Source: Actinomycetota bacterium
GTDB lineage: Bacteria; Actinomycetota; Geothermincolia; Geothermincolales; RBG-13-55-18
Length of the DNA stretch: 64,000 nt
Direction of reading: 5' to 3'
NCBI GenBank assembly: GCA_040757835.1
Contig: JBFLWJ010000001.1
Span: 332,735-396,734, forward strand
How positions within the stretch are numbered: the stretch's first letter is position 1; each line of letters begins with the position of its first letter. Of this stretch, positions 38,495-46,995 are shown one piece after another. The translations under genes were made by a program, and so were the position numbers. The notes under the pieces are model-generated. The model did not search any database. It worked only from the letters and a program-made list of their open reading frames with translations, and was not told the origin of the DNA.

Positions 38495-39739
38495 TCACTT
38501 GAGGTCGCCGCGGTCGATGGTATCAAGCAGGGCGGTCATGAAGTCGATGGAGAGCCGGAGGGAACGGAGGTCGACGTTGTCGTAATCGTCCCTGGCGCAC
38601 CTCCAGTAGCGGGGATGGCGCGTCTCCTCGCGGGTGCTCACGGTGATCGCTTTGCGACCGCGCGAGAGGAGCTGGAAGCTCTCGCCGAGGTACAGGCCGT
38701 TTTTCCTGAAGCCGACGGTGTAATGGCCGTGCGCCCCACTGACATCCTTGACCACGGAGGTGAGCTTGCGGCTGGCGCGGAAAGGGATCAGCCGCCCCTC
38801 GCGCCGGAAACAGACCGGGAAACCACGGCCCATACCGTCCATGACGATGAAGTAAGCCCCCTTGAGCTCGCGGCGGTACTTCCGCAGCAGCCTCTTCACT
38901 CCCACGCCGCCAGCGTCCGCGGCGCCCGTCGCGACCAGCCACAAGTCCATGCTGTAAGGCTGGCGGCGGGTGTAGACGCGGGCCAGCTCCAAAAGGACGG
39001 TGACGCCCGTGGCGTTGTCGTTGCCGCCGGGGGTCGAGCCGCTGCAGGCCTTGATGAACAAGGCGAATGCGGCCAGCGCCGGGACGGCGGCGATGATCAG
39101 GCCGATGTGCCAGAACAGGGTCAGCGCCGTCTCCTCCATGCTGAGCAGATAGCCGCCGAAGGCCACGGTGTAGAGCATGAAGAGTGCGGACATGCACACG
39201 AAATCGAAGAGGAAAGTGGCGCGCAGCGACCACAGGAAAGCTGGCAGGTGGTAAAAGGGCGCGCGGGGAGAGTCCATGTGCGCCACGACCACCAGCACCT
39301 TGCGCACTTCCCGGTAAGGCCTCACCCTCGCGATGACGTTCTCGGAGCGGCGGTAGGGTTGCAGCCAGGTAAAGGGGCTGCGCCCGTTATACTCAAGGAG
39401 GTAGAGGAAGAAACCCGCGCAGATCAGCACATAGGATACGTACCGGTTGGCGGGGAAGATGACCGCTCCGAACAGGACCATGAGGTGCACGAGCATCTCG
39501 CTCCAGGCGGTGGTGGCGGGCGATCGGAACCTGTGGGCCTCGGTGGTGACGCCCATGGACCCCAGCTCCTTCTCTATGAAGCGCGCGGCGGACCTCTCTC
39601 CCTGGCTTCCCGGGGCGCGGGGGCCGATATCCCTGGCGAGGTGGCGCGCGGGCCAGGTCAAGCCCTTTTCCCTCTGCCTGGCCCTGGTGCCTTCGCCCCC
39701 GCTGACGGTATGGTGCAGGATGTGTTCGCTTCCGTCCAA
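38495..39739 (-). CDS. M28-peptidase-like membrane protein lacking the catalytic glutamate
   Basis: A 414-residue protein. The M28 fold is recognisable: AHMDSP (metal His/Asp), GGNDNATGV (metal Asp) and a final RHPRYW..DDYDNVD. Where aminopeptidases have a Glu-Glu pair (usually GAEE), this has GAADAGG, so the general base Glu is Ala and the ligand Glu is Asp. Between these motifs several hydrophobic helices are inserted (LMVLFGAVIF, FDFVCMSALFMLYTVAF, IGLIIAAVPALAAFALF). It is therefore a membrane-embedded and possibly inactive relative. The TTG at 39739 behind GAGGTTGG is the probable start; the frame is open to 39841. Confidence 0.75.
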   Translation of the reverse strand: MDGSEHILHHTVSGGEGTRARQREKGLTWPARHLARDIGPRAPGSQGERSAARFIEKELGSMGVTTEAHRFRSPATTAWSEMLVHLMVLFGAVIFPANRYVSYVLICAGFFLYLLEYNGRSPFTWLQPYRRSENVIARVRPYREVRKVLVVVAHMDSPRAPFYHLPAFLWSLRATFLFDFVCMSALFMLYTVAFGGYLLSMEETALTLFWHIGLIIAAVPALAAFALFIKACSGSTPGGNDNATGVTVLLELARVYTRRQPYSMDLWLVATGAADAGGVGVKRLLRKYRRELKGAYFIVMDGMGRGFPVCFRREGRLIPFRASRKLTSVVKDVSGAHGHYTVGFRKNGLYLGESFQLLSRGRKAITVSTREETRHPRYWRCARDDYDNVDLRSLRLSIDFMTALLDTIDRGDLK

Positions 39740-39922
39740 GGTACTTCCAACCTCTGCGCAATGATGTGCGCTTCTTCGCGTGAAGACCACGAAATCCGGA
39801 CATCCGCCAGGCGGCAGGCGCCGGCCGTGAATATCATACAATATTTCAACGCGTCTATACCCCCTACCTGCAGGACCTTACACGAACTTGCGGCCCCGTA
39901 AAAGCGTCAGATAGAATCCAGG

Positions 39923-39928
39923 TATAAT
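39923..39928 (+). promoter_or_regulatory. -10 box of the xseB-dxs operon
   Basis: Consensus TATAAT 78 bp before xseB; no good -35. The leader between is 70 nt and holds a CCCG/CGGG stem followed by a T-rich stretch (about 39952-39980), too weak to call a terminator. Confidence 0.45.
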
Positions 39929-40005
39929 AAGAGGAGATCAGGGAGGGAGTGGCCCGAGCGGCGGGTCCTCTGTCTTTTTAACCACACGAAAGGGGGCTGC
40001 GGAGC

Positions 40006-40167
40006 TTGCCAGCGGATGAGAAGGACCTGGAGGAAGCGCTGGACCGCATGGAGGATAAGGCGCGCAGGTTGGAGGAGGATCTCGAGCCGGACCAGGCGCT
40101 GGACCTCCTCGAGGAGGCCGTCTCGGAAGTGGAGGAACTCGGGAAGAGCCTGGAGGAAGCGGGGTAA
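40006..40167 (+). CDS. xseB: Exodeoxyribonuclease VII small subunit (short form)
   Basis: A 53-residue acidic helical protein: TTG start at 40006, sequence ADEKDLEEALDRMEDKARRL then EEDLEPDQALDLLEEAVSEV. This matches XseB (pattern ALxRLExIVxxLE..LEEALxLFExGV) but stops early, compared with 65-80 residues in most bacteria. XseB binds the large subunit XseA in the ssDNA nuclease. No xseA is in the window. The stop TAA overlaps the dxs ATG, and in many bacteria xseB sits just upstream of dxs/ispA, which supports the call. Confidence 0.7.
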   Translation: MPADEKDLEEALDRMEDKARRLEEDLEPDQALDLLEEAVSEVEELGKSLEEAG

Positions 40168-42062
40168 TGAGCGCCGCCTCCCTCCTGGACAACATCTCGG
40201 GTCCGTCCGACCTCAAGTCGCTCGACTACGACGAACTGGCAAGGCTCGCCGAGGAGATCAGGCGTGTTATCGTGGAGACCACCGCCAGGTGTGGAGGACA
40301 CCTGGCGTCCAGCCTGGGGGTGGTGGAACTGACCCTGGCCCTGCACAGGGTATTCGACAGCCCGCGTGACCGCATCGTCTGGGACGTGGGCCATCAGGCC
40401 TACGCTCACAAGCTCGTGACCGGCCGACGCAAGGAGTTCGAGCACCTGCGCTGCTCCGAAGGTTGCAGCGGCTTCCCGCGCCGCGAGGAGAGCCCCCACG
40501 ACGTCAACAACGCCGGCCATTCCTCAACCTCCATCAGTATCGGTCTGGGCCTGGCCATCGCCCGCGACCTCGCGGGAGATGACTTTCACGTGGTCTCGGT
40601 GGTGGGGGACGGGGCACTCACCGGGGGCATGGCGTTCGAGGCGCTCAACCAGGCCGGGCACTTGAGAAGAGACCTTATCATCGTGCTCAACGACAACGGA
40701 ATGTCCATCTCGCGCAACGTGGGCGCCATGTCCACCTATCTAACACAACTCCGCCTCAACCCCCGCTACACGCGGGTCAAGGACGAGGTCAAGGAGATAA
40801 TAGAGAGCGTCCCCGTGGTGGGCGCACCCACGGACCGCATCATCCATTCCTTCAAGGAACGCCTTAAAAACTTCCTCATCCCGGAGTTCATCTTCGAGGA
40901 GCTGGGGATCCAGTATGTGGGCATAGTCGACGGCCACGACATCCAGGCGGTGGAAAGGGACCTCAAACTCGCGAAGGCCGCCGAGGGGCCCATCCTCATC
41001 CATATATTGACAAGCAAGGGCAAGGGATACCCCCCGGCGGAGAGGGACCCCGACCTCTTCCACGGCATAGGCCCCTTCGATCCCGACACCGGGGTTTCGC
41101 TGGAGGCCAAGGGGCCGCCATCGTTCACCGCAACCTTCGGGCGTATCCTGTGCGACATGGCCAGGGCGGAACCGCGCCTGGTAGCCATAACCGCGGCCAT
41201 GAAGCTGGGGACGGGCCTGGACGATTTCGCGCGGCTCTATCCGCGCCGTTTCTTCGACGTGGGGATTGCGGAACAGCACGCCGTGACCCTGGCGGCAGGC
41301 ATGGCCCTGGGCGGCTACCGGCCGGTGGTATCCATATATTCGACCTTTCTGCAGAGGGGCATCGACCAGATGATCCAGGAGGTCTGCCTGCCAGGGCTAC
41401 CCGTCGTCTTCACCATTGACCGCGCCGGTCTGGTGGGTGAGGACGGACCCACCCACCACGGCGCCTTCGACCTCACCTACCTGCGCATGATGCCCGGGAT
41501 GACGGTCATGGCCCCCCGCAACCAGGAGGAGCTGCGCGATATGCTCTGGGCGGCGCTGCGGGTGGAGGGACCGGTGGCCATCCGCTATCCACGCGGAGCG
41601 GGCAGCTCCCTGGAGGTAGCGCCCGGACCCGAGGAGATCCCGGTTGGCAGGGCGGCCACCCTCGTGGAGGCCGAGGGCGGTGAGGTATGTCTGGTCGCGG
41701 TGGGCAGGATGGCGGACGTCGCCCTTGATGCGGCGGGGGTGCTGGCAAAGGAGGGGATAGGAGCCGCGGTGGTCAACGCCCGCTTCGTAAAACCCATGGA
41801 CGAGGAGGGGATCCTGGCGCACGCCGCGCGGCGCGGCCTGCTGGTGACCCTGGAGGATAACTGCCTGAGCGGCGGCTTTGGCGAGGCCGTGTCCGCCCTG
41901 CTCAAGAGGGCGGGCAGCGCGTGCATGGTCATCAACCTGGGCCTGCCCGACCGTTTCGTGGGCCACGGCAAGGTCCCGGAGCTCTTCCGCATCGAGGGCC
42001 TGGACGCCGCCTCCGTTGCCGCGGTGGTTAAAAAAGCGCTGCGCGGCGGGCACGGGCAGTAG
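40167..42062 (+). CDS. dxs: 1-deoxy-D-xylulose-5-phosphate synthase
   Basis: Thiamine-diphosphate enzyme (631 residues) condensing pyruvate and glyceraldehyde-3-phosphate in the first step of the MEP isoprenoid pathway. GGHLASSLGVVEL, the ThDP motif GDGALTGGMAFEALN...NDNGMS, catalytic Glu in VGIAEQHAVTLAAGMA and DRAGLVGEDGPTHHG are all present. It starts within the xseB stop and ends directly before tlyA (next start at the following base), so the genes are translationally coupled. Confidence 0.96.
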   Translation: MSAASLLDNISGPSDLKSLDYDELARLAEEIRRVIVETTARCGGHLASSLGVVELTLALHRVFDSPRDRIVWDVGHQAYAHKLVTGRRKEFEHLRCSEGCSGFPRREESPHDVNNAGHSSTSISIGLGLAIARDLAGDDFHVVSVVGDGALTGGMAFEALNQAGHLRRDLIIVLNDNGMSISRNVGAMSTYLTQLRLNPRYTRVKDEVKEIIESVPVVGAPTDRIIHSFKERLKNFLIPEFIFEELGIQYVGIVDGHDIQAVERDLKLAKAAEGPILIHILTSKGKGYPPAERDPDLFHGIGPFDPDTGVSLEAKGPPSFTATFGRILCDMARAEPRLVAITAAMKLGTGLDDFARLYPRRFFDVGIAEQHAVTLAAGMALGGYRPVVSIYSTFLQRGIDQMIQEVCLPGLPVVFTIDRAGLVGEDGPTHHGAFDLTYLRMMPGMTVMAPRNQEELRDMLWAALRVEGPVAIRYPRGAGSSLEVAPGPEEIPVGRAATLVEAEGGEVCLVAVGRMADVALDAAGVLAKEGIGAAVVNARFVKPMDEEGILAHAARRGLLVTLEDNCLSGGFGEAVSALLKRAGSACMVINLGLPDRFVGHGKVPELFRIEGLDAASVAAVVKKALRGGHGQ

Positions 42063-42860
42063 ATGAAGAGGCTCGATCAGTGGCTGGTGGATGAAGGGCA
42101 TTACCCCTCCCGCGAGCGTGCCCGCCTGGCGGTCATGGCGGGAGAGGTGGAGATCGAGGGCAAGGGGAGCGCACTCAAGGCGGGCTACAGGCTCGGCCCC
42201 GGGGACAGGGTCATCGTCAAGAGCGGCAGGCGCTTCGTGTCACGGGGCGGTGATAAACTCGATGGAGTGATGGAGCGCTGGGGGATAGAGGTCTCCGGCC
42301 GCACGGCCCTGGATGCTGGAGCGTCGACCGGCGGTTTCACCGACTGCCTTCTGCGCAGGGGAGTGTCCCGTATCGTCTGCCTCGACGTGGGCAGGGGTCA
42401 ACTCCACTGGGACCTGAGGCGGGACGGGCGGGTCACGGTCATGGAGGGCGTCAACGTGCGTTTCCTCGAAGCGAGCGACCTTCCTTTCACCCCCGAGGTG
42501 ATCGTCGCAGATCTCTCCTTCATCTCCCTGCGCCTTGTCTTCGCGGCGCTGGCGAGAGTCTTGGGGGAGGGGGGGGAGCTTGTAGCGCTGGTGAAGCCAC
42601 AGTTCGAGGCGGGAAAAGGCAAGGTGGGAAGAAAAGGCGTGGTGAAGGACCCGGCGGTGCACCGGGAGGTCCTGACCGCGGTGACCATGGAGGCCTCACG
42701 CCACGGGTTCGTGCTGCGCGATATAGCGCCGTCGCCGCTCAAGGGGGCTGACGGGAACATCGAGTTCTTCGCATGGTGGAGCGGAGGCGGTCACGGGGAA
42801 GGGGCCGATGCGGCCTCGCGGGTCGAGAAGGCGGTGGAGGAAGCATGGGCAGTGAGATAA
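42063..42860 (+). CDS. tlyA: TlyA family rRNA methyltransferase
   Basis: 265 residues: an N-terminal S4 RNA-binding domain (RLDQWLVDEGHYPSRERAR) and an FtsJ-like methyltransferase domain with ALDAGASTGGFTDCLL as SAM motif I. In mycobacteria TlyA makes 2'-O-methylcytidines in 16S and 23S rRNA (C1409 and C1920) and its loss gives capreomycin resistance. C1920 lies in helix 69, next to the intron sites of this organism's 23S gene. It is in an operon between dxs and nadK, overlapping nadK by 16 bp. Confidence 0.93.
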   Translation: MKRLDQWLVDEGHYPSRERARLAVMAGEVEIEGKGSALKAGYRLGPGDRVIVKSGRRFVSRGGDKLDGVMERWGIEVSGRTALDAGASTGGFTDCLLRRGVSRIVCLDVGRGQLHWDLRRDGRVTVMEGVNVRFLEASDLPFTPEVIVADLSFISLRLVFAALARVLGEGGELVALVKPQFEAGKGKVGRKGVVKDPAVHREVLTAVTMEASRHGFVLRDIAPSPLKGADGNIEFFAWWSGGGHGEGADAASRVEKAVEEAWAVR

Positions 42861-43717
42861 AGACGGTGGGGATCATGCCCCACGCGCGTAAGGCGCGGTC
42901 CCTGCACGTCGCCGGAGAGCTGGCCGACTGGCTGCAGCAGAGGGGCATAACGGCCAGGATCCCGCGGGAGGACGCGATAGCCATGGGCCGCCCGGAGAAG
43001 GGGTCGGACGGCGCGCAGTACCTGGATGGCCTGGACATCATCGTATCCCTTGGCGGGGATGGGGCCATGCTCAGGGCCGCCGCCGCCGCCTATGAGGCGG
43101 ACACGCCGGTGGTGGGCATCAACCTGGGCAAGAAGGGGTTCCTCACCGCCATGGAGGAAGAACACATGTATCCGGGCCTCGAGGAGATCCTGGCCGGCCG
43201 TTTCGAGCTGCAGGAACGCATGCTGCTGGAGTGCATGCTGGGGGATGACGCCGCGGGGACCTCCCACTTCGCCCTCAACGAGATAGCGGTGGGTAAACGG
43301 GAGCTGCAGAGGATGGTACGGCTCGAGGTGGATATAGATGGTAGTTATTTCCATTATTATGCCGGTGACGGCGTCATCTTCTCCACGCCGACGGGATCGA
43401 CCGCCTATTCGCTCTCCGCGGGCGGGCCCATCGTGGACCCCGGGCTGGACTGCATCATCCTTACCCCGATATGCAGCCACTCCCTCATGGACCGCTCGGT
43501 GATCATCTCCCCGCACAGCACCATCGAGGTGCTGGTGGAGAGGGAGAAGGTACTCCCTTCCCTCTCCCTGGATGGCCGCGAAGAGATCGAACTGCCGCGG
43601 GGCGGAGAGGTGCTCATACGCAAAGCGGGGAGGCGGCTGAAGATGATCAAGCTGCAGGGGTATTCCTTCTACAACCTGTTGCGGGACAAGTTCGACTTCC
43701 CGGGCAGCGAGAAGTAG
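42845..43717 (+). CDS. nadK: NAD kinase
   Basis: Phosphorylates NAD to NADP (290 residues). Motifs: SLGGDGAMLRAA (GGDG), GINLGKKGFLT, ALNEIAVGK (NE) and the Gly-rich TPTGSTAYSLSAGGPIV. The start is the ATG at 42845, behind GTGGAGGAAGC and inside the end of tlyA; the longer frame from 42773 is not needed. The gene order tlyA-nadK-recN is the same as in mycobacteria. Confidence 0.95.
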   Translation: MGSEIKTVGIMPHARKARSLHVAGELADWLQQRGITARIPREDAIAMGRPEKGSDGAQYLDGLDIIVSLGGDGAMLRAAAAAYEADTPVVGINLGKKGFLTAMEEEHMYPGLEEILAGRFELQERMLLECMLGDDAAGTSHFALNEIAVGKRELQRMVRLEVDIDGSYFHYYAGDGVIFSTPTGSTAYSLSAGGPIVDPGLDCIILTPICSHSLMDRSVIISPHSTIEVLVEREKVLPSLSLDGREEIELPRGGEVLIRKAGRRLKMIKLQGYSFYNLLRDKFDFPGSEK

Positions 43718-43748
43718 CGGACGGCCGCTCTGCAAGGCGAGGTGATAG

Positions 43749-45452
43749 ATGCTGCGGGAACTGCACGTGCGAGACCTGGCGCTCATCGAGGAGGCGAGTC
43801 TCGAGTTCGGCCGCGGCCTAAACGTCCTTACGGGAGAGACCGGCGCCGGCAAGACGGTGCTCGTGGGCGCCCTGGGCCTGCTCCTCGGGGGCAGGGGCGA
43901 CAGCGGCCTGGTGCGGGAGGGGTCGGCCAGGCTGGAGCTGGAGGCGGCCTTCGACGCTCTGGGAGATGGCCTCATCGCCACCGCCGCGGAGGAGGGACTG
44001 GACCTCGCGCGCGACGGGGAGCTGGTCCTGCGCCGGGTCATGACCACGGAGGGCAAGGGCAGGTGCTACGTGAACGGGACCATATGCACGGTGGGCACAC
44101 TGGCACGGCTGGGGGAGCACCTGGTGGACATACATGGCCAGCACGACCACCAACGCCTGCTGCGCCCAGCCTGTCACCTCGAATACCTGGACGCCAGTGG
44201 CCCCCGCGACCACGCTGAAGGGCTGCTCCTCTACCGCGAACTCTATACCGCATGGCGCAAGGTCTCCGGAGAGCTGGAGGAGGCCTCCATGGAGGAGGCG
44301 GAACGGCTGCGGGAGATGGACCTGCTCCGCTACCAGGTGCGGGAGATAGAGGCGGCCGGGCTCCACGCGGGGGAGATGGAGGAGCTGCTCAGGGAACGCA
44401 AGCGCATGCAGAACCGCGAGGAGCTGTTCAACGCGGTGCGCGAGGCGTACGCTTGCATCGGCGGTGACGGCGGCGAGGAGGGAGCCCTGGACCGCGTGGG
44501 AGCGGCGGAGACGGTCCTGGAGAAGTCGGCTTCGCACGACGATGAGCTGTCCGCGTGGGTGGCGAGGTTGCGGGAGGCACAGGGACTGCTGGCTGACCTC
44601 TCCCGCGAACTGCGGGCCTACGGGGAGTCGCTCGACTTCGAGCCCGGCCGCCTGGAGGAGGTGGAGCTGCGCCTGCGGGCCATCTCGGAGCTTGCCCGTA
44701 AGTACGGCAGGGACACCGCACTCATCCTCGACCACCTGGAACGCTCGCGGGCGCGCCTAGCCGAGCTCGAGGGGCTGGACGAGAGAAGGGAGAAACTGGA
44801 GGCGGAAGTGGAGGATAGGCGGGCGGAGCTGGCAGGGGCGGCCGCGCGGCTGACCGCGTCGCGGTCGCGGCTCGCCGAGAAGCTGGTCCGCGAGGTAAAC
44901 GGAGAACTTTCCGAGCTGAACATGGCGGGGATGCGTTTGAGCGTGGAGATAGAGGACAGCGGAGACTTCGACGCCCGCGGTCGGGACCGTGTCGAGTTCA
45001 AGGTGTCGCCGGGCAAGGGGCTGGCCTACCAGCCCATCGCCCGCATCGCCTCGGGGGGAGAGCTGTCCCGCATCATGCTGGCCCTGAAGCTCTCGCTTGC
45101 GCGTGCCGACGACGTGCCCACCCTCGTCTTCGACGAGGTGGATGCGGGCATCGGCGGCAACACCGCCGACATCCTGGCGGCCAAGCTCTCGCGCATATCC
45201 GGTTATCACCAGGTCTTTTCCATCACCCACCTCCCCCAGATCGCGGCCATGGCCGATACCCACATGGTGGTGAGCAAGAGCGAGACGCCGGACGGCATCA
45301 TCACCGAGGTGGAGCGGCTGGACGAGGCGCGGCGCGTCGACGAACTCGCGCGCATGCTGGGGGGAAGCGGGGCCACCGCGCGCAAACATGCCAGGGCCAT
45401 GCTCAAAGACCGCAAGGATGGGCGGCTCGCCTTCACCCCCACCGACCCCTGA
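43749..45452 (+). CDS. recN: DNA repair protein RecN
   Basis: SMC-like ATPase (567 residues) acting in double-strand-break repair. Walker A is GETGAGKTVLVGALGLLL (about residues 29-46). Central coiled coils (about 150-370) flank the short hinge. The C-terminal Walker B is TLVFDEVDAGIGG with the signature-like ASGGELSRIMLALKL before it, and HLPQIAAMAD after. ATG start behind AGGCGAGGTG. Last gene of the dxs operon. Confidence 0.96.
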   Translation: MLRELHVRDLALIEEASLEFGRGLNVLTGETGAGKTVLVGALGLLLGGRGDSGLVREGSARLELEAAFDALGDGLIATAAEEGLDLARDGELVLRRVMTTEGKGRCYVNGTICTVGTLARLGEHLVDIHGQHDHQRLLRPACHLEYLDASGPRDHAEGLLLYRELYTAWRKVSGELEEASMEEAERLREMDLLRYQVREIEAAGLHAGEMEELLRERKRMQNREELFNAVREAYACIGGDGGEEGALDRVGAAETVLEKSASHDDELSAWVARLREAQGLLADLSRELRAYGESLDFEPGRLEEVELRLRAISELARKYGRDTALILDHLERSRARLAELEGLDERREKLEAEVEDRRAELAGAAARLTASRSRLAEKLVREVNGELSELNMAGMRLSVEIEDSGDFDARGRDRVEFKVSPGKGLAYQPIARIASGGELSRIMLALKLSLARADDVPTLVFDEVDAGIGGNTADILAAKLSRISGYHQVFSITHLPQIAAMADTHMVVSKSETPDGIITEVERLDEARRVDELARMLGGSGATARKHARAMLKDRKDGRLAFTPTDP

Positions 45453-45517
45453 GGCCCACCCGCTCCCCGTCCTGTGTGACCCGGCAATAAGAGCTGATGG
45501 AGTCGGTGTTCCTGTAG

Positions 45518-45523
45518 TATAAT
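45518..45523 (+). promoter_or_regulatory. -10 box of the fur-znu operon
   Basis: Consensus TATAAT ending where the Fur-type palindrome begins; the start point would lie inside the operator, near 45530. Confidence 0.6.
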
Positions 45524-45543
45524 ATTGATAATTATTATCAATA
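45523..45543 (+). promoter_or_regulatory. Fur-type operator
   Basis: A 21-bp palindrome, symmetric except at its centre. Its core TGATAAT-T-ATTATCA (45526-45540) exactly fits the 7-1-7 box given for Bacillus Fur. It sits directly after the -10 box and 10 bp before the regulator gene's start, so it should repress the operon when metal is bound. Confidence 0.85.
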
Positions 45544-45553
45544 AGGAGTGGAA

Positions 45554-45988
45554 ATGGACCTGGCCAAGAGGCTGCGCTCGAGGGGCCACCGCCTCACCCC
45601 GCAGCGGGAGGCGGTGCTGGCGGTGCTGGAGGAGAACGAAGGCCGTCCCCTCACCCCCGAGGACATACACGCCAGGGCGGTAGCGAAATCGCGCGGACTG
45701 GGGCTGGCCACGGTCTACCGCACCCTGGACCTCTTCTGCGGGCTGGGGATAGCCTTTCCCGTACACCTGCGCGGAGGAAACAGGTATTTCGAGCTGGATT
45801 CAGGGAAGCACCACCACCATATGGAATGCCTCTCCTGCGGCGAGGTGGAGCTTTTGGAGGAGTGCCTCATCGACGAGTTGGTGGAACGGGTGAAGGACGG
45901 CAGCGACTTTCTCATCACCTCTCATTGCATGAGCCTTTTCGGTTATTGCCAGGCTTGCCTGAAAAAGGGGCGGGAAACGGGGGGATGA
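45554..45988 (+). CDS. Fur-family metal-responsive repressor (Zur or Fur)
   Basis: A 144-residue repressor. The N-terminal helix-turn-helix includes HRLTPQREAVLAVLEE and GLGLATVYRTLDLF. The dimerisation/metal part has KHHHHMECLSCGEVE with CLSC, and a second pair CQAC near the end, for structural zinc. ATG at 45554 follows AAGGAG. It heads an operon with a ZnuABC-type importer, which points to Zur; yet the operator is of the Fur (iron) type, so iron or manganese sensing is possible. The palindrome over its promoter suggests autoregulation. Confidence 0.9.
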   Translation: MDLAKRLRSRGHRLTPQREAVLAVLEENEGRPLTPEDIHARAVAKSRGLGLATVYRTLDLFCGLGIAFPVHLRGGNRYFELDSGKHHHHMECLSCGEVELLEECLIDELVERVKDGSDFLITSHCMSLFGYCQACLKKGRETGG

Positions 45989-46014
45989 TACGCGAGCCCG
46001 CCGGGAGGTGCGTT

Positions 46015-46995
46015 GTGCAATATTTGAAATATATTATCGATAAAACCGGCAAGGCCAGAGATGTGGGTGCGGTGGCCGCTCTCGTTATACTCGTGCTCTC
46101 CGCCCTTTTCGCTGGCTGTGCGGCGGAGGGGGGCGGAGACGGCCGGCTGAAGGTGGCGGCGGACATCGTGCCCATGGCGGACTTCTGCGAGCAGGTGGGC
46201 GGCGACCTGGTAGAGGTGGAGACCATGGTCCCTCCCGGTGCAAGCCCCCATTCCTATGAGTTGACCACGGGGCAGATGAGGTTCCTAGAGGAGGCGGAGG
46301 TGCTGGTGACGGTGGGGATGGATCTGGACCCATGGGCGGAGGAGGTGTTCGCGGACGTGGTGGACGTCAGCACTGCCAGGGTTGTGGCGGGGGAAGCCGT
46401 CCCAGCGGAAGAGCTTATCGCAGCGGGGGACGAGGGTAGCGGGCCCGAACAGGAGACAGGGGGACACGAACGCGGGCTATACGATCCACACGTATGGCTC
46501 GACCCCGTCCTCGCCATGGGCATCGTGGAGGCCATCGGCGAAGGGCTGGCGGAAGCCGACCCCGCACATGCCGCCGCATACCGCGCCAACGCCGAGGACT
46601 ATATACGGAACCTCGCGGAACTGGACGCGGAGATCGCGGAGAAGGCGGCGCTCTTCTCGCGGCGTGAGTTCGTCGCCTTCCACTCCTCTTGGGTATACTT
46701 CGCCCGCCGCTATGGACTTGAGCAGGTAGGCGTCATAGAGGAGTTGCCCGGCAAGGAACCCTCAGCCGGCGAGATCGCGGACCTGGTCGCGCTGGTCGAG
46801 GCGGGGGGCGTGGGGGTGATATTCGCCGAGCCACAGTTCAGTCCCAGGGCGGCCGAGGCCATCGCCGAGGAGTCGGGGGGGAGGGTCGTGGTGAAGATAC
46901 TGGACCCGCTGGGAGATCCCGACGACCCGGAATACGATACCTACTTGAAGATGATGAGAAGAAACGTCGAGGTCATGGGGGAGGCTTTGCGATGA
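46015..46995 (+). CDS. znuA: Metal ABC transporter substrate-binding lipoprotein (ZnuA-like)
   Basis: Cell-surface metal-binding protein, 326 residues from GTG 46015 (behind GGGAGGTG); an ATG at 45985 overlapping the repressor stop is an alternative. The signal sequence ends in the lipobox LFAGC. Expected metal ligands are His in GASPHSYELT, His in YDPHVWLDP, His in FVAFHSSW and the Asp/Glu of ILDPLG. The long His-rich loop of many ZnuA proteins is reduced to a short stretch (ETGGHERGL), which fits zinc or manganese. First transporter gene after the repressor. Confidence 0.9.
   Translation: MQYLKYIIDKTGKARDVGAVAALVILVLSALFAGCAAEGGGDGRLKVAADIVPMADFCEQVGGDLVEVETMVPPGASPHSYELTTGQMRFLEEAEVLVTVGMDLDPWAEEVFADVVDVSTARVVAGEAVPAEELIAAGDEGSGPEQETGGHERGLYDPHVWLDPVLAMGIVEAIGEGLAEADPAHAAAYRANAEDYIRNLAELDAEIAEKAALFSRREFVAFHSSWVYFARRYGLEQVGVIEELPGKEPSAGEIADLVALVEAGGVGVIFAEPQFSPRAAEAIAEESGGRVVVKILDPLGDPDDPEYDTYLKMMRRNVEVMGEALR

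Noticed and set aside
38459..39901. Plus-strand open frame of 480 codons
   Set aside because: Antisense to the M28-like gene, which has recognisable motifs and a ribosome binding site.
39950..40005. tRNA-Ser/Leu-like start (GGAGTGGCCCGAGCGGC)
   Set aside because: No anticodon stem, no T-loop (GTTCGAATC-like) and no matching 3' acceptor end follow.
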